A stretch of DNA of 33,238 nucleotides from Lentzea flava (GTDB taxonomy: Bacteria > Actinomycetota > Actinomycetes > Mycobacteriales > Pseudonocardiaceae). The notes under the pieces were generated by a model that saw only the letters and a program-made list of their open reading frames with translations, had not been told where the DNA came from and ran no database searches. Shown one piece after another: positions 6,349 to 13,958 of the stretch (position 1 is the stretch's first letter; every line of letters starts with the position of its first letter). Location of the stretch: NCBI RefSeq assembly GCF_014648475.1, contig NZ_BMRE01000070.1, positions 1 to 33,238 of the forward strand. Reading direction: 5' to 3'. Both the position numbers and the translations under genes were made by a program.

Positions 6349-8970
6349 GTGTCGGGGAATCGGGACGGGATGTTCCGCGGCCGCGAGGGAGAACGTGAGC
6401 TCCTGAGCGGTGTGCTGGACGCGGGCACCGGCGTGGTGCTGGTGGACGGCGCGCCGGGAACCGGGAAGACGCGGTTGCTGGCCGAGGTCGCCGCGGTCGC
6501 CGCGCGCCGTGGTTTCGAGGTCGCCACCGCACAGGACGAGCTGGACCAGCCGTTCCTGCTGGCACGCCTGGCGGAACGCGAACCGGACGGTCCCACCCTG
6601 GTCGTGCTCGACGATCTCCACCTGGCCGAGCCGGGCACCCTGGCGGCCCTGCGCGCACTGCTCCCCGCCTCCACCCACGAGAAGGTCGTATGGTTGCTCG
6701 CCCGCCGCTGCGGCGAGGGCGCGGACCGCCTGTTCGCCGCCGCTGCCGCGCGGGGTGCCGTGCGGATCGAGCTGCGCCCGTTGACCGACAACGTGATCGC
6801 GGAACTCGTCGCCGATCTCGCCGGTGGAATTCCTGATCACGATCTCCGGGCGCTGGCGTCGACCGCGCAGGGAAATCCCGCCGCGTTGATCAGTCTTTTC
6901 ACCGCGCTGCGCGAAGACGGTCAGATCGAGGTCTCCGGCGAACACGCGTCGTTGCGCTGTGACCGGACGCCGCGGCACACCGAATCGTTGTTGCGCGAGC
7001 GCGTCAGTTCGTTGAGCGGTAAAGCACGACACCTGCTGCAGGTCGCGTCCGTGCTCGGGCCGCGCTTCGAACCCGGTGACGTGGCGGAGATGCTGGCCTC
7101 CAGCACCGCGATCCTGCTGCCCGCGCTGGACGAGGTCATCGGCGCGGGCGTGGTGACCTCGCTCGAAGATCGGCTGGCGTTCCGGCACGAGCTGGTGTGG
7201 CGGCTGGTCGCCGACTCCGTGCCGCCACCCGTGCGCCGGGCCCTGCACCGCGAGGCAGGCGAAATGCTGCTGGGACGCGGGGATTCCGCGGTCAGCGCAG
7301 CCAAACACCTCCTGCACGGTGCCCAGCGCGGTGACGTGCGGTCGATCGACGGCCTGGTCGCGGCGGCGAAAGCGGTGCTGTGGACCGCGCCGGACGCCGC
7401 CGCCGAACTCGCCGTCAGGGCGCTCGAGCTCACCGACCAGGCGTCGGCGTCGCTGGTGCACAGAACAGTCATCGCGGTGCGCGCGTTGATCGCGGCCGGG
7501 AAACTCACCGCGGCGCAAGCGCTGGCGCAGGACGCGTTGTCACGTCAGGTTCCCCCAGGCCCCGCCGCCAAGCTGCGGCACTGCGTCGCGATGACGACGG
7601 CACTGGGCGCGCAGCACGCCGAGTCTGTGGAGATCTCCGAGGCGCTGCTGGACGAACCCGACCTGTTGCCGGAACTCGCGCCGTGGGTGGAGATCACCCG
7701 CATGATGGCGTTGCTCGGGCACGACCGCCGGCGCGCGGAGGAGCTCGCCGAAACCGTCGTGCGCACCCACACCGGCCCGCCGGACGACGTGCTCGCCACG
7801 GCGCTCGCGGTGCTGGCGGCGATCGCCCGCGACAGCGGACAGCCCGGTGCGGCACTGGAACTGGCGCGCGAGGCCGCCCAGTCCGTGACGTCGTACGACC
7901 TCTTCGCGTATCCGCAGCTGCTGCTGGCGACGCTGCACTCGGGCCTGCGGGAGTTCGCGGAGGCCGACAGCGTGGTGCGGCGGGCGCGCAGCGGGCCGTC
8001 GTCGGTGGTGACCAAGGAACTGCTGACCTCGGTCGTGCAGGCGCGGATCCTGTTGCAGGCCGGGCGGATCGAGGAAGCGTCGGCGGAGGCGCGCAACGCG
8101 CTGACGGTGGCGGAGGAGACCGGGCACACCGCGCTGGTGGCACCGGCGCTGGCGATCCTCGCCATGGTCGCGGTCCACACCGGTGATCTCCCCGCCGCGA
8201 TCGAACACGTCGAGCGCTACCGCGGACAAGTGCCGGTGGACGGGATCGTCTTCTCGCGGGCGTACTACCAGTGGGCCGACGTGCTCGTCTCGCACGTGGG
8301 GTCCGGGCTCGACAAGGCGTTGGCGCTGCTCACCGACTCCTATCCGGGGCTCGTGTCCTCCGGGCTCTTCGCCGAGGAACCGCGCGCGGCCGGGTGGTTC
8401 GTGCGCAGGGCGCTGGAGGCGGGGCACGAGCGGCTGGCCAAGGCCGTCGTCGACCGCGTGGAACGGCTGGCGGAGGAGAACCCCGGATTCCGCGCGGTCG
8501 CGGCCGCCGCGATGCACGCGCGCGGCCTGTTCGACGGCGACGCGTCGTTGCTGGAACTGGCTTCACAACAGCACCGCGACCTGTGGGCGCGCGCCAACGC
8601 GGCCGAGGACCTCGGTGTGCTGCTGACGAGCTCCGACCGCGCGGCGTCGGTGAAGGCGTTGGAGACCGCGCTGGGGCTGTACCGCGAGATCGGCGCCTCC
8701 CGCGACAGCGCGCGGGTGCTGGGACGGCTGCGCAAGCTCGGCAGGCGCAGGAGGGCGGCGCCGGTGCGCCCCGCGTCCGGATGGTCCAGTTTGGACGACA
8801 CCGAACGGGCGATCGCGAACCTCGTGGCGAAGGGGCAGACGAACCGGCAGATCTCCACGCAGCTGTTCATGTCACCGCACACGGTGAACTTCCACCTGCG
8901 CAAGATCTTCCGGAAGCTCGGGATCAGCTCTCGCGTCGAGCTGGTGATGAGGTCGAGGGACGACCAGTGA
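6349..8970 (+). CDS. Large ATP-binding LuxR-family (LAL/STAND) regulator 2
   Basis: 873 residues. FRGREGERELL (9-19) precedes the P-loop GAPGTGKT (34-41), and the Walker B is TLVVLDDLHLAEPG (about 83-96). A long TPR-like helical region follows. The LuxR helix-turn-helix at the C-terminus is canonical: LDDTERAIANLVAKGQTNRQ, then MSPHTVNFHLRKIFRKLGI. It is a paralogue of the divergent LAL, but its DNA-binding helix is intact where the partner's is divergent. The start is GTG at 6349, with AAAGG at 6336-6340; the preceding in-frame codon is a stop, which fixes the N-terminus near here. Its 3' end overlaps the convergent LapA-like gene by 47 nt. The inducer and target genes cannot be read from the sequence. 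Confidence 0.92.
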   Translation: MSGNRDGMFRGREGERELLSGVLDAGTGVVLVDGAPGTGKTRLLAEVAAVAARRGFEVATAQDELDQPFLLARLAEREPDGPTLVVLDDLHLAEPGTLAALRALLPASTHEKVVWLLARRCGEGADRLFAAAAARGAVRIELRPLTDNVIAELVADLAGGIPDHDLRALASTAQGNPAALISLFTALREDGQIEVSGEHASLRCDRTPRHTESLLRERVSSLSGKARHLLQVASVLGPRFEPGDVAEMLASSTAILLPALDEVIGAGVVTSLEDRLAFRHELVWRLVADSVPPPVRRALHREAGEMLLGRGDSAVSAAKHLLHGAQRGDVRSIDGLVAAAKAVLWTAPDAAAELAVRALELTDQASASLVHRTVIAVRALIAAGKLTAAQALAQDALSRQVPPGPAAKLRHCVAMTTALGAQHAESVEISEALLDEPDLLPELAPWVEITRMMALLGHDRRRAEELAETVVRTHTGPPDDVLATALAVLAAIARDSGQPGAALELAREAAQSVTSYDLFAYPQLLLATLHSGLREFAEADSVVRRARSGPSSVVTKELLTSVVQARILLQAGRIEEASAEARNALTVAEETGHTALVAPALAILAMVAVHTGDLPAAIEHVERYRGQVPVDGIVFSRAYYQWADVLVSHVGSGLDKALALLTDSYPGLVSSGLFAEEPRAAGWFVRRALEAGHERLAKAVVDRVERLAEENPGFRAVAAAAMHARGLFDGDASLLELASQQHRDLWARANAAEDLGVLLTSSDRAASVKALETALGLYREIGASRDSARVLGRLRKLGRRRRAAPVRPASGWSSLDDTERAIANLVAKGQTNRQISTQLFMSPHTVNFHLRKIFRKLGISSRVELVMRSRDDQ

Positions 8971-9298
8971 GCCGTTTCGCCTGACGCCGCAGCTGCAGGA
9001 TGCGCGCCGCGCCCACGGTCGCGACCAGCACCGCGCCGCAGATCGCCGCGAAGAGCAGCGCCACGCCGAGCGGAAGGCTGAACTGGCCCCACAGGACGTG
9101 GATCGTCGTGTTGTCGCCGTTCTGCAGGATGAAGACCAGCAGGAAGATCAGCACGACGATCGCGATCAGCACGGCGATCCAGGTGCCGCTGATCCGGGTG
9201 GGCCGCAGCTTCTTCTGAGCGGTCGGCGCGGTCGGCGCGGGCACCGGCTTGGTGGTCGGTTCGGACGTCTCGTCGCTGGGGGTCGCCACGATCATCAT
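8924..9298 (-). CDS. LapA-domain (DUF1049) membrane protein
   Basis: 124 residues. A proline- and threonine-rich N-terminal arm (residues 5-30) is followed by two membrane helices, WIAVLIAIVVLIFLLVFILQ and LPLGVALLFAAICGAVLVAT, and a basic cytoplasmic tail. The hairpin with QN between the helices and a downstream PLGVALL match the LapA/LapB assembly-domain family, here of unknown role. The start was taken at the first of two tandem ATGs (9298 or 9295). It is the last gene of a minus-strand trio with the DUF742 and MEDS genes, 44 nt after the former, so it is possibly co-transcribed. Confidence 0.8.
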   Translation of the reverse strand: MMIVATPSDETSEPTTKPVPAPTAPTAQKKLRPTRISGTWIAVLIAIVVLIFLLVFILQNGDNTTIHVLWGQFSLPLGVALLFAAICGAVLVATVGAARILQLRRQAKRLTGRPSTSSPARRES

Positions 9299-9342
9299 TA
9301 TCGGCGACCCCCGGTGATCCCGCTCGCCGGCGAACGGGGTGA

Positions 9343-9873
9343 CTACAACCGGCGCAGGCCTGCGAGAACCCGTTCGAGCAGCGCCAGGTTCGGCTTGTCG
9401 CCCGGCTCGTGCACGGCGACCAGGCCGAGCGTGATCAGGTCGCTCAGCAGCACCCGCGTGACTCCCAGCGGGATCTTCATGAGCGCGGAGATCTCGGCGA
9501 CCGACCGCGGCTGCAGGCACAGCCGCATCATCGCCGCCTGGTCGTTGTTCGCGCGGTACAGGTGCTCCTCGTCCGTGGAGAGCAGGGTTTCCAGACGGAG
9601 GTCGTGGCGGGCGGCCGTACGGCCGCCGGTGCGGGCGTACGGACGGACTAGCGCGCTGTCCCGCGCGGGGACGTGGTGTGGTTCCTCGTCCTGCATAGGC
9701 CACTCCGGTGGCGGTTCCGGCGGGCGCTGGCGCAACGGTTGCTGACGGGGCAGTTGTTGCGTCTCCGCGCCGCTCGCGTCGTGAGTACGTTCGGCGCGCA
9801 GTCGTCTGCGGGTCGCCGGGGACCCGAAACGCGCCCCCGTGTAACCGATTTCCGTCGCTTCCTCGTCGTGCAC
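9343..9873 (-). CDS. DUF742 (CvnC-like) protein
   Basis: 176 residues. The N-terminal 90 residues are disordered and rich in Arg, Pro and Gln. The C-terminal 90 form the DUF742 winged-helix-like domain: ALVRPYARTGGR, then LETLLS, RSVAEISALMKIPLGVTRVL and LITLGLVAVHEP. In conservons (cvn operons) this protein sits with a sensor kinase-like protein, a roadblock protein and a Ras-like GTPase. None of those three is next to it here, so it is an orphan copy. The start is GTG at 9873; an internal ATG (residue 60) would remove most of the disordered part. Downstream of the MEDS/HATPase gene by 39 nt, it may act in the same signalling path. Confidence 0.85.
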   Translation of the reverse strand: MHDEEATEIGYTGARFGSPATRRRLRAERTHDASGAETQQLPRQQPLRQRPPEPPPEWPMQDEEPHHVPARDSALVRPYARTGGRTAARHDLRLETLLSTDEEHLYRANNDQAAMMRLCLQPRSVAEISALMKIPLGVTRVLLSDLITLGLVAVHEPGDKPNLALLERVLAGLRRL

Positions 9874-9912
9874 GTGCTCAAGCTATAACGAACACGCCCG
9901 AATGTATGTCGA

Positions 9913-10836
9913 TCACGTTGCCTTTTTGTTGCCCAGATCGAATCTGACCTGGATTGCGGTGCCCGACGACGTCGTTTGGGTGCGCACGAGGTCGGCCAAA
10001 CGGTTCACCAGCAACAGACCGCGACCGCCCGGATCGTTTGCGTGAACGGGCGTTCTTCCGGCCAGAACATCGGTGATGTGGCCGTTGTCGTTGACTTGGC
10101 AAACAATACTTTCGCTTTCGGCCCACACCCGGACGGTGCTCTCCCCGCCGCCGTGCCGCACGCTGTTGGTGGCGAGCTCGGTGACGGCGAGCGCGAAGTC
10201 GTCCACGCGATCCTGCGCGAGTCCGTGCTGAACGGCCTGCTCACGGGCGAACGCCCGCACCGCGGCCATCCCACCCGCCGCGGCCGACGTGCTCGCCGCG
10301 TCCGCCGGTGTCGGCAACGGCAGCGAGTGCGCGGCGACGACCACCCGTGCGGGGTGGAAGTGGTCGCTGGGGCGGTGGCCGCCCGCGTCGATCACGACGG
10401 GGTGGGTCTTCTCCGCGTCGGCCAGGACGTCGTGCCTGAGCGCAGAGGTGTCGTACGGGCAGAGAATGCTGACGTCACGGCCGCTGAACGCGTAGTTGAC
10501 CAGCGCCTCGTGCAACGCGCACGCGGGGTACTCGACATCGGTGCGGTGGTCCCACACCGGTTCGCTGATGATCCGCACGGGCCCGCGGTGCCGGTCGGCG
10601 AAGACGCGGAGCTCGGGGATGATCCGGCCGGGGTTGCGGCCGGTGTCCGCCATGTCGATGAACGTCACGAGGTGGGCGAACCCGCTCAGGGCCTCCTTGA
10701 GCAGTGCCAGGTTGTGGCTGGGCACCGCGATGGCGACGGGCTCGGCGTTCGCGAGGCCTTCCACGACGAACGGGACGGTCCCGTCGATGTAGGAGTCCTC
10801 ATCGGAGTAGAACAACGCGGGATGCGCGAACGTCAT
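9913..10836 (-). CDS. MEDS-domain/HATPase anti-sigma-like regulator
   Basis: 307 residues. Residues 1-165 match the MEDS sensory domain (HPALFYSDEDSYIDGTVPFV; PVRIISEPVW; ALVNYAFSGRDVSILCPYD). Residues 190-305 are a GHKL ATPase of the RsbW/anti-sigma type: N-box DDFALAVTELATNSVRHGGG, then VNDNG, and GGRGLLLVNRLADLV for the ATP lid. Such proteins phosphorylate an anti-anti-sigma factor or hold a sigma factor. No sigma factor or antagonist lies beside it. The start ATG at 10836 has GAGAGGTGG upstream. It heads a possible minus-strand operon with DUF742 and LapA and is divergent from a MerR regulator. Confidence 0.88.
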   Translation of the reverse strand: MTFAHPALFYSDEDSYIDGTVPFVVEGLANAEPVAIAVPSHNLALLKEALSGFAHLVTFIDMADTGRNPGRIIPELRVFADRHRGPVRIISEPVWDHRTDVEYPACALHEALVNYAFSGRDVSILCPYDTSALRHDVLADAEKTHPVVIDAGGHRPSDHFHPARVVVAAHSLPLPTPADAASTSAAAGGMAAVRAFAREQAVQHGLAQDRVDDFALAVTELATNSVRHGGGESTVRVWAESESIVCQVNDNGHITDVLAGRTPVHANDPGGRGLLLVNRLADLVRTQTTSSGTAIQVRFDLGNKKAT

Positions 10837-10897
10837 GTGCCACCTCTCGTCAACGCCCCAGGATGCGCACCCGGCGCGTTGCTCAAACCATCATTTC

Positions 10898-10932
10898 TTG
10901 ACCCTCACACCGTGTCAGCCCCTACACAGGAG
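10898..10932 (+). promoter_or_regulatory. MerR-type promoter/operator candidate
   Basis: TTGACC (10898-10903) is a good -35 hexamer. A dyad CTCACAC-C-GTGTCAG (one mismatch) follows directly and would lie in the spacer, where MerR-family activators bind. The -10 at 19 bp (TACACA, 10923-10928) is poor and close to the start codon at 10938, so the exact promoter is uncertain. Confidence 0.35.
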
Positions 10933-10937
10933 CAGTC

Positions 10938-11759
10938 ATGTTCACCATCGGAGACTTCGCCCGTCTGGGGCGTGTGTCGGTGCGGATGCTGCGCCATTAC
11001 GACGCGGTCGGGTTGCTCCCGCCGGCCCACGTGGACCCGTCGTCGGGCTATCGCTTCTACACCGCCGCACAGCTCCAGCGACTCAACCGGCTGCTCGCGT
11101 TGAAGGACCTCGGTCTGACACTCGACCAGGTGAAAATCGTGCTCGACGAAAAGCTTTCCGTTGAACAGTTGCACGGAATGCTTTCGTTGCGGCGTGCCGA
11201 GCTGCGGCAGCAGATTCTTGCGGACGAGTCGCGCTTGCGGCGGGTGGAAGCACGTCTCCGCGCCATTGAAAGGGAAGGCGCCATGCCCACCGACGACGTT
11301 GTTGTGAAGCCCGTTCCTTCTGCCCGTGTGGCCCGTTTGACCGCGACGGCCGCGTCGTACGGACCTGAGGACATCGGGCCCGTGATCCAGCCGCTGTACC
11401 CGGAGCTGATGGCACGGCTGGAGCGCGCCGGGGTGCCGATCACCGGGTACGGCATCGCCACCTACGAACCGGCCGAGGGCGACCAGGTGCTGGTGCAGGC
11501 CGGTTTCACGGTGTCCGTCGAACCGTCCGCCGCGTACGACTTCGAGGTCGTGGACCTGCCGGCGCTGGACCAGGCGGCGACCATCGTGCACCGGGGCGTG
11601 ATGGACGACATCGACGCCACGTACCAGGCCGTGGCGACGTGGATCGAGGCTCAGGGGTACCGGCAGAACGGGTACGCCCGCGAGGTCTACCTGAACTACG
11701 GCCACGGCGCCCCCGCGGACTGGGTCACCGAGCTGCAGCTGGAGATCACCAAGCCGTGA
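10938..11759 (+). CDS. MerR-family regulator with GyrI-like effector domain
   Basis: 273 residues. The N-terminal MerR winged helix (FTIGDFARLGRVSVRMLRHYD, then GLLPPAHVDPSSGYRFY) is followed by a long linking helix (about 75-115). The C-terminal GyrI-like/BmrR-type effector domain has ARLTATAASYGPEDIG and EVYLNYG near its end. These proteins bind hydrophobic cations or drugs and activate efflux genes by twisting the promoter. The start ATG at 10938 has CAGGAGC upstream. It is convergent, with a 14-nt overlap, with an MFS transporter gene that is a natural candidate target, although the transporter has its own promoter at its far end. Confidence 0.9.
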   Translation: MFTIGDFARLGRVSVRMLRHYDAVGLLPPAHVDPSSGYRFYTAAQLQRLNRLLALKDLGLTLDQVKIVLDEKLSVEQLHGMLSLRRAELRQQILADESRLRRVEARLRAIEREGAMPTDDVVVKPVPSARVARLTATAASYGPEDIGPVIQPLYPELMARLERAGVPITGYGIATYEPAEGDQVLVQAGFTVSVEPSAAYDFEVVDLPALDQAATIVHRGVMDDIDATYQAVATWIEAQGYRQNGYAREVYLNYGHGAPADWVTELQLEITKP

Positions 11760-12831
11760 GGGCGATGACCGCGGCCAGCCCGAGCAGCCCGACGGGCAAC
11801 GAGGCGACCGAGGCGAGCCCGCCCACCAGGAGCGGGCCGCCCGCGTCACCGAACTCCCTGCCCACCTCGGCGCTGCCCATCGTCTGACCGAGGCGTTCCT
11901 CCGGTGTGGCGTTGGCCAGTGCCGCGAACGCCAGCGGGGTCACGGCTCCTGATCCGGCGCCGATCAGGACCGCGGCCACGAGGGTGCCGGCGAGTCCCGG
12001 GATCGCCGCGGCGGCCACGAAACCGGCCGCGGCGGTGAGGACGCCCGCTCGGGTGCCCAGGCGGGTGCTGAGGCGTCCGGCGTCCAGCGCGGCGCCGACC
12101 CGCGGTTGCACCAGTGCCGCGGTGATCGCGAGCAGCGACACCGCGGCACCGGTGACGATCGAGCCGTGCTGGGCCGCTTTCACCGGCAGGAAGCCGACTC
12201 CGGTGGCCAGCGCGGCCGTCGACGCCGCCAGTGCCGCCGTCGGCCGCAGGAAATCGCTGTGCGACAAGCGTTTCGCGAGGTCCGCGACGGTTTGCCGCCG
12301 GCGGGGCAGAGGTTCCAGGTGCGGGACCGTCAAAACCCACACGGCGACGGCTGCCGCGAGTGCGGCCATCGTGAGGAACAACAGGTCGAAGCCACCGAAG
12401 TAGATCAGCACGCCGCCGAGCAGCGGACCGGCGGTGTAGCCGATGCCTTTCCACGCGCCGTACCGGCCGAACGCCTTGCCCTTGGCGTCCGGCGGCGTGA
12501 GGCGGGCGACCATCGCGCTGGCGGCGGGGGAGAACGCCGCCGCCGCAACGCCCTGCCCGAACCGTGCGACGGCGACGCTGTCCACCAGAACGAACGCGGC
12601 ACTCGCCACGGCGAACGCCATCAGCCCGCCCAGCAGCACCGGGCGGGGGCCAATCCGGTCGGCCAGCGAGCCGAAAACCGGCTTGAGAACGATCTCCGCG
12701 CCGTCGTAGATCGCGAGCAGGAGGCCGAGCGCGAGCAGGTTGGTCTGCAGGAATCCCAAGCCGGATGCGACGCCGTGAGCTCCGAACGCGGTCACGAAAC
12801 CCGCGGCGCACAACGGTAGGACGTTTTTCAC
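11746..12831 (-). CDS. MFS transporter (probable efflux)
   Basis: 361 residues with the GTG start at 12831 (MKNVLPLCAAGFVTAFGAHG). The reading frame is open further upstream, and an ATG at 12882 would add 17 residues without a membrane helix or a clear ribosome-binding site. About 12 hydrophobic segments are present. The MFS motif A between helices 2 and 3 is seen as KPVFGSLADRIGPRPVLLGG. The second-half motif is weaker. It is likely a drug or metabolite exporter of the plasma membrane. It is convergent with the MerR/GyrI-like gene and nearly back-to-back with the SSI gene, so their promoters overlap. Confidence 0.82.
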   Translation of the reverse strand: MKNVLPLCAAGFVTAFGAHGVASGLGFLQTNLLALGLLLAIYDGAEIVLKPVFGSLADRIGPRPVLLGGLMAFAVASAAFVLVDSVAVARFGQGVAAAAFSPAASAMVARLTPPDAKGKAFGRYGAWKGIGYTAGPLLGGVLIYFGGFDLLFLTMAALAAAVAVWVLTVPHLEPLPRRRQTVADLAKRLSHSDFLRPTAALAASTAALATGVGFLPVKAAQHGSIVTGAAVSLLAITAALVQPRVGAALDAGRLSTRLGTRAGVLTAAAGFVAAAAIPGLAGTLVAAVLIGAGSGAVTPLAFAALANATPEERLGQTMGSAEVGREFGDAGGPLLVGGLASVASLPVGLLGLAAVIALTAW

Positions 12832-12880
12832 GCGAGCCAGAATATGTTGGCTCCGCGGAATCCGCGGGAAGCCCTTGGTC

Positions 12881-13276
12881 ATGAACAGCAAGCGAATCGT
12901 GACCATGTCCGCGCTCGCCTGTGCCGGCCTCCTCTTCCCACTGGCCGGAACCGCCGCGGCTGCCGATGGCGAGCTGACCATGACCGTGACGCCGCAGAAC
13001 CCCAGTGCTGCCACGGCCTACTCGCTCACGTGCAACCCGGACGGCGGTGACCACCCCGCCGCCGACGCCGCGTGTGCCGAGATCGAGGCGGCGCGCGGCG
13101 ACTTCACGGCGTTGCCCGGCGAACCCGGGATGCTCTGCACCTACCTCTACGACCCGGTGACCGTGTCGGCGACCGGCCGGTGGATGGGCCAGGAGGTCAA
13201 CTACCAGGAGACGTTCCCGAACACCTGTGAGCTGATCCGCGAGACCGGCTCGGTGTTCGTGCCGGAGATCAGGTAA
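12881..13276 (+). CDS. Subtilisin inhibitor-like (SSI family) secreted protein
   Basis: 131 residues with a signal peptide of about 28 (MNSKRIVTMSALACAGLLFP to TAAAA). The four cysteines C51, C65, C86 and C116 match the two disulphides of Streptomyces SSI proteins, as do the signature segments SLTCNP, HPAADAACAEI and YDPVTVSATGRW. By alignment with SSI, whose reactive bond lies two residues after the third cysteine, the P1 residue is Y88 and P1' is L89. This predicts a preference for chymotrypsin- or subtilisin-like proteases. The start ATG at 12881 has GGGAAG upstream; a TTG two codons earlier is possible. Confidence 0.9.
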   Translation: MNSKRIVTMSALACAGLLFPLAGTAAAADGELTMTVTPQNPSAATAYSLTCNPDGGDHPAADAACAEIEAARGDFTALPGEPGMLCTYLYDPVTVSATGRWMGQEVNYQETFPNTCELIRETGSVFVPEIR

Positions 13277-13288
13277 CCCCGACCGTGC

Positions 13289-13316
13289 GGCGCGGCGGCC
13301 TCAGGGCTGCCGCGCC
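13289..13316. terminator. Strong bidirectional hairpin between convergent genes
   Basis: An 11-bp stem (GGCGCGGCGGC / GCTGCCGCGCC, one G-T wobble) with a 6-nt loop. It lies just after the SSI stop and overlaps the last codons of the opposing alarmone synthetase. It separates the plus-strand SSI gene from the 18-kb minus-strand operon. Confidence 0.6.
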
Positions 13317-13942
13317 TCGTCCTGGTGAATCCTGCGGTGCAACGACTCCATGCGTTCGTCGAGCTGCGCCGCGATCATCGCCGACGACATGAGCTCGTCC
13401 ACGAAGTCGGCTGGCGGGCTGTCGTCGTACTTGTAGAACAGCTTGTGCTCCAGCGTCGCCCAGAAGTCCATGGCGATGGTGCGCAGCTGCACCTCGACCT
13501 TCACGTGCTCGACCCGGTCCGACAGGAACACCGGAATACGCACGATCAGGTGAAGACTGCGGTACCCGTTGGGCTTCGGCGAGGCGATGTAGTCCTTGGT
13601 GCGCAGGATCTCCACGTCGTGCTGCCGCGCGAGCATCGCCGACACCCGGTACACATCAGACACGAACGGGCAGATCACCCGCACCCCGGCGATGTCGTCG
13701 AGCACCTCGCCGATCGACTCGACGTCGAGCGGCAACCCCTTGCGCCGCAACTTCTCCAGAATGCCCTCCGGCTTCTTCACCCGGTTCGTGATGTGCTCGA
13801 TCGGGTCGTGCCGGTGAACGGAGTCGAACTCCTCGCTGAGAATCCGGAGCTTCGTCATGAGCTCCTCGATCGCGAACTTGTAGACGAGCAACCGCCGCTC
13901 GAGGTCGCGCAGCAGGCTCAGGTCGTCGGCCAAGTCGGTCAC
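13301..13942 (-). CDS. Small alarmone synthetase (GTP pyrophosphokinase family, RelQ-like)
   Basis: 213 residues from GTG 13942; an upstream frame to 14014 would overlap the preceding gene. It is a single RelA/SpoT synthetase domain without hydrolase or regulatory parts. It should transfer pyrophosphate from ATP to GTP or GDP to make (p)ppGpp. Key motifs are RVKKPEGILEKLRRKG (54-69), DIAGVRVICPF (83-93, D83 as metal ligand), KDYIASPKPNGYRSLH (116-131) and VEVQLRTIAMDFWATLEHK (149-167, E150). The helical tail is typical. It starts 16 nt after the TPR/STAND-like gene and is the last gene of the operon, which ties a nucleotide second messenger or toxin to that system. Alternatively it is a housekeeping enzyme that only happens to follow. 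Confidence 0.9.
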   Translation of the reverse strand: MTDLADDLSLLRDLERRLLVYKFAIEELMTKLRILSEEFDSVHRHDPIEHITNRVKKPEGILEKLRRKGLPLDVESIGEVLDDIAGVRVICPFVSDVYRVSAMLARQHDVEILRTKDYIASPKPNGYRSLHLIVRIPVFLSDRVEHVKVEVQLRTIAMDFWATLEHKLFYKYDDSPPADFVDELMSSAMIAAQLDERMESLHRRIHQDEARQP

Positions 13943-13958
13943 AACACCAGGGTACTGA

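Noticed and set aside
9300..9703. Extension of the LapA-like gene upstream to 9703
   Set aside because: It is the shadow of the DUF742 gene in another frame, and the LapA family length fits the start at 9298.
12832..13014. N-terminal extension of the MFS gene to 13014
   Set aside because: It runs antisense through the inhibitor signal peptide and contains no membrane helix in the expected place.
13301..13942. Toxin-antitoxin pair with the alarmone synthetase
   Set aside because: No small antitoxin gene is found on either side. The neighbouring upstream gene is a 1048-residue protein, and downstream is a terminator.
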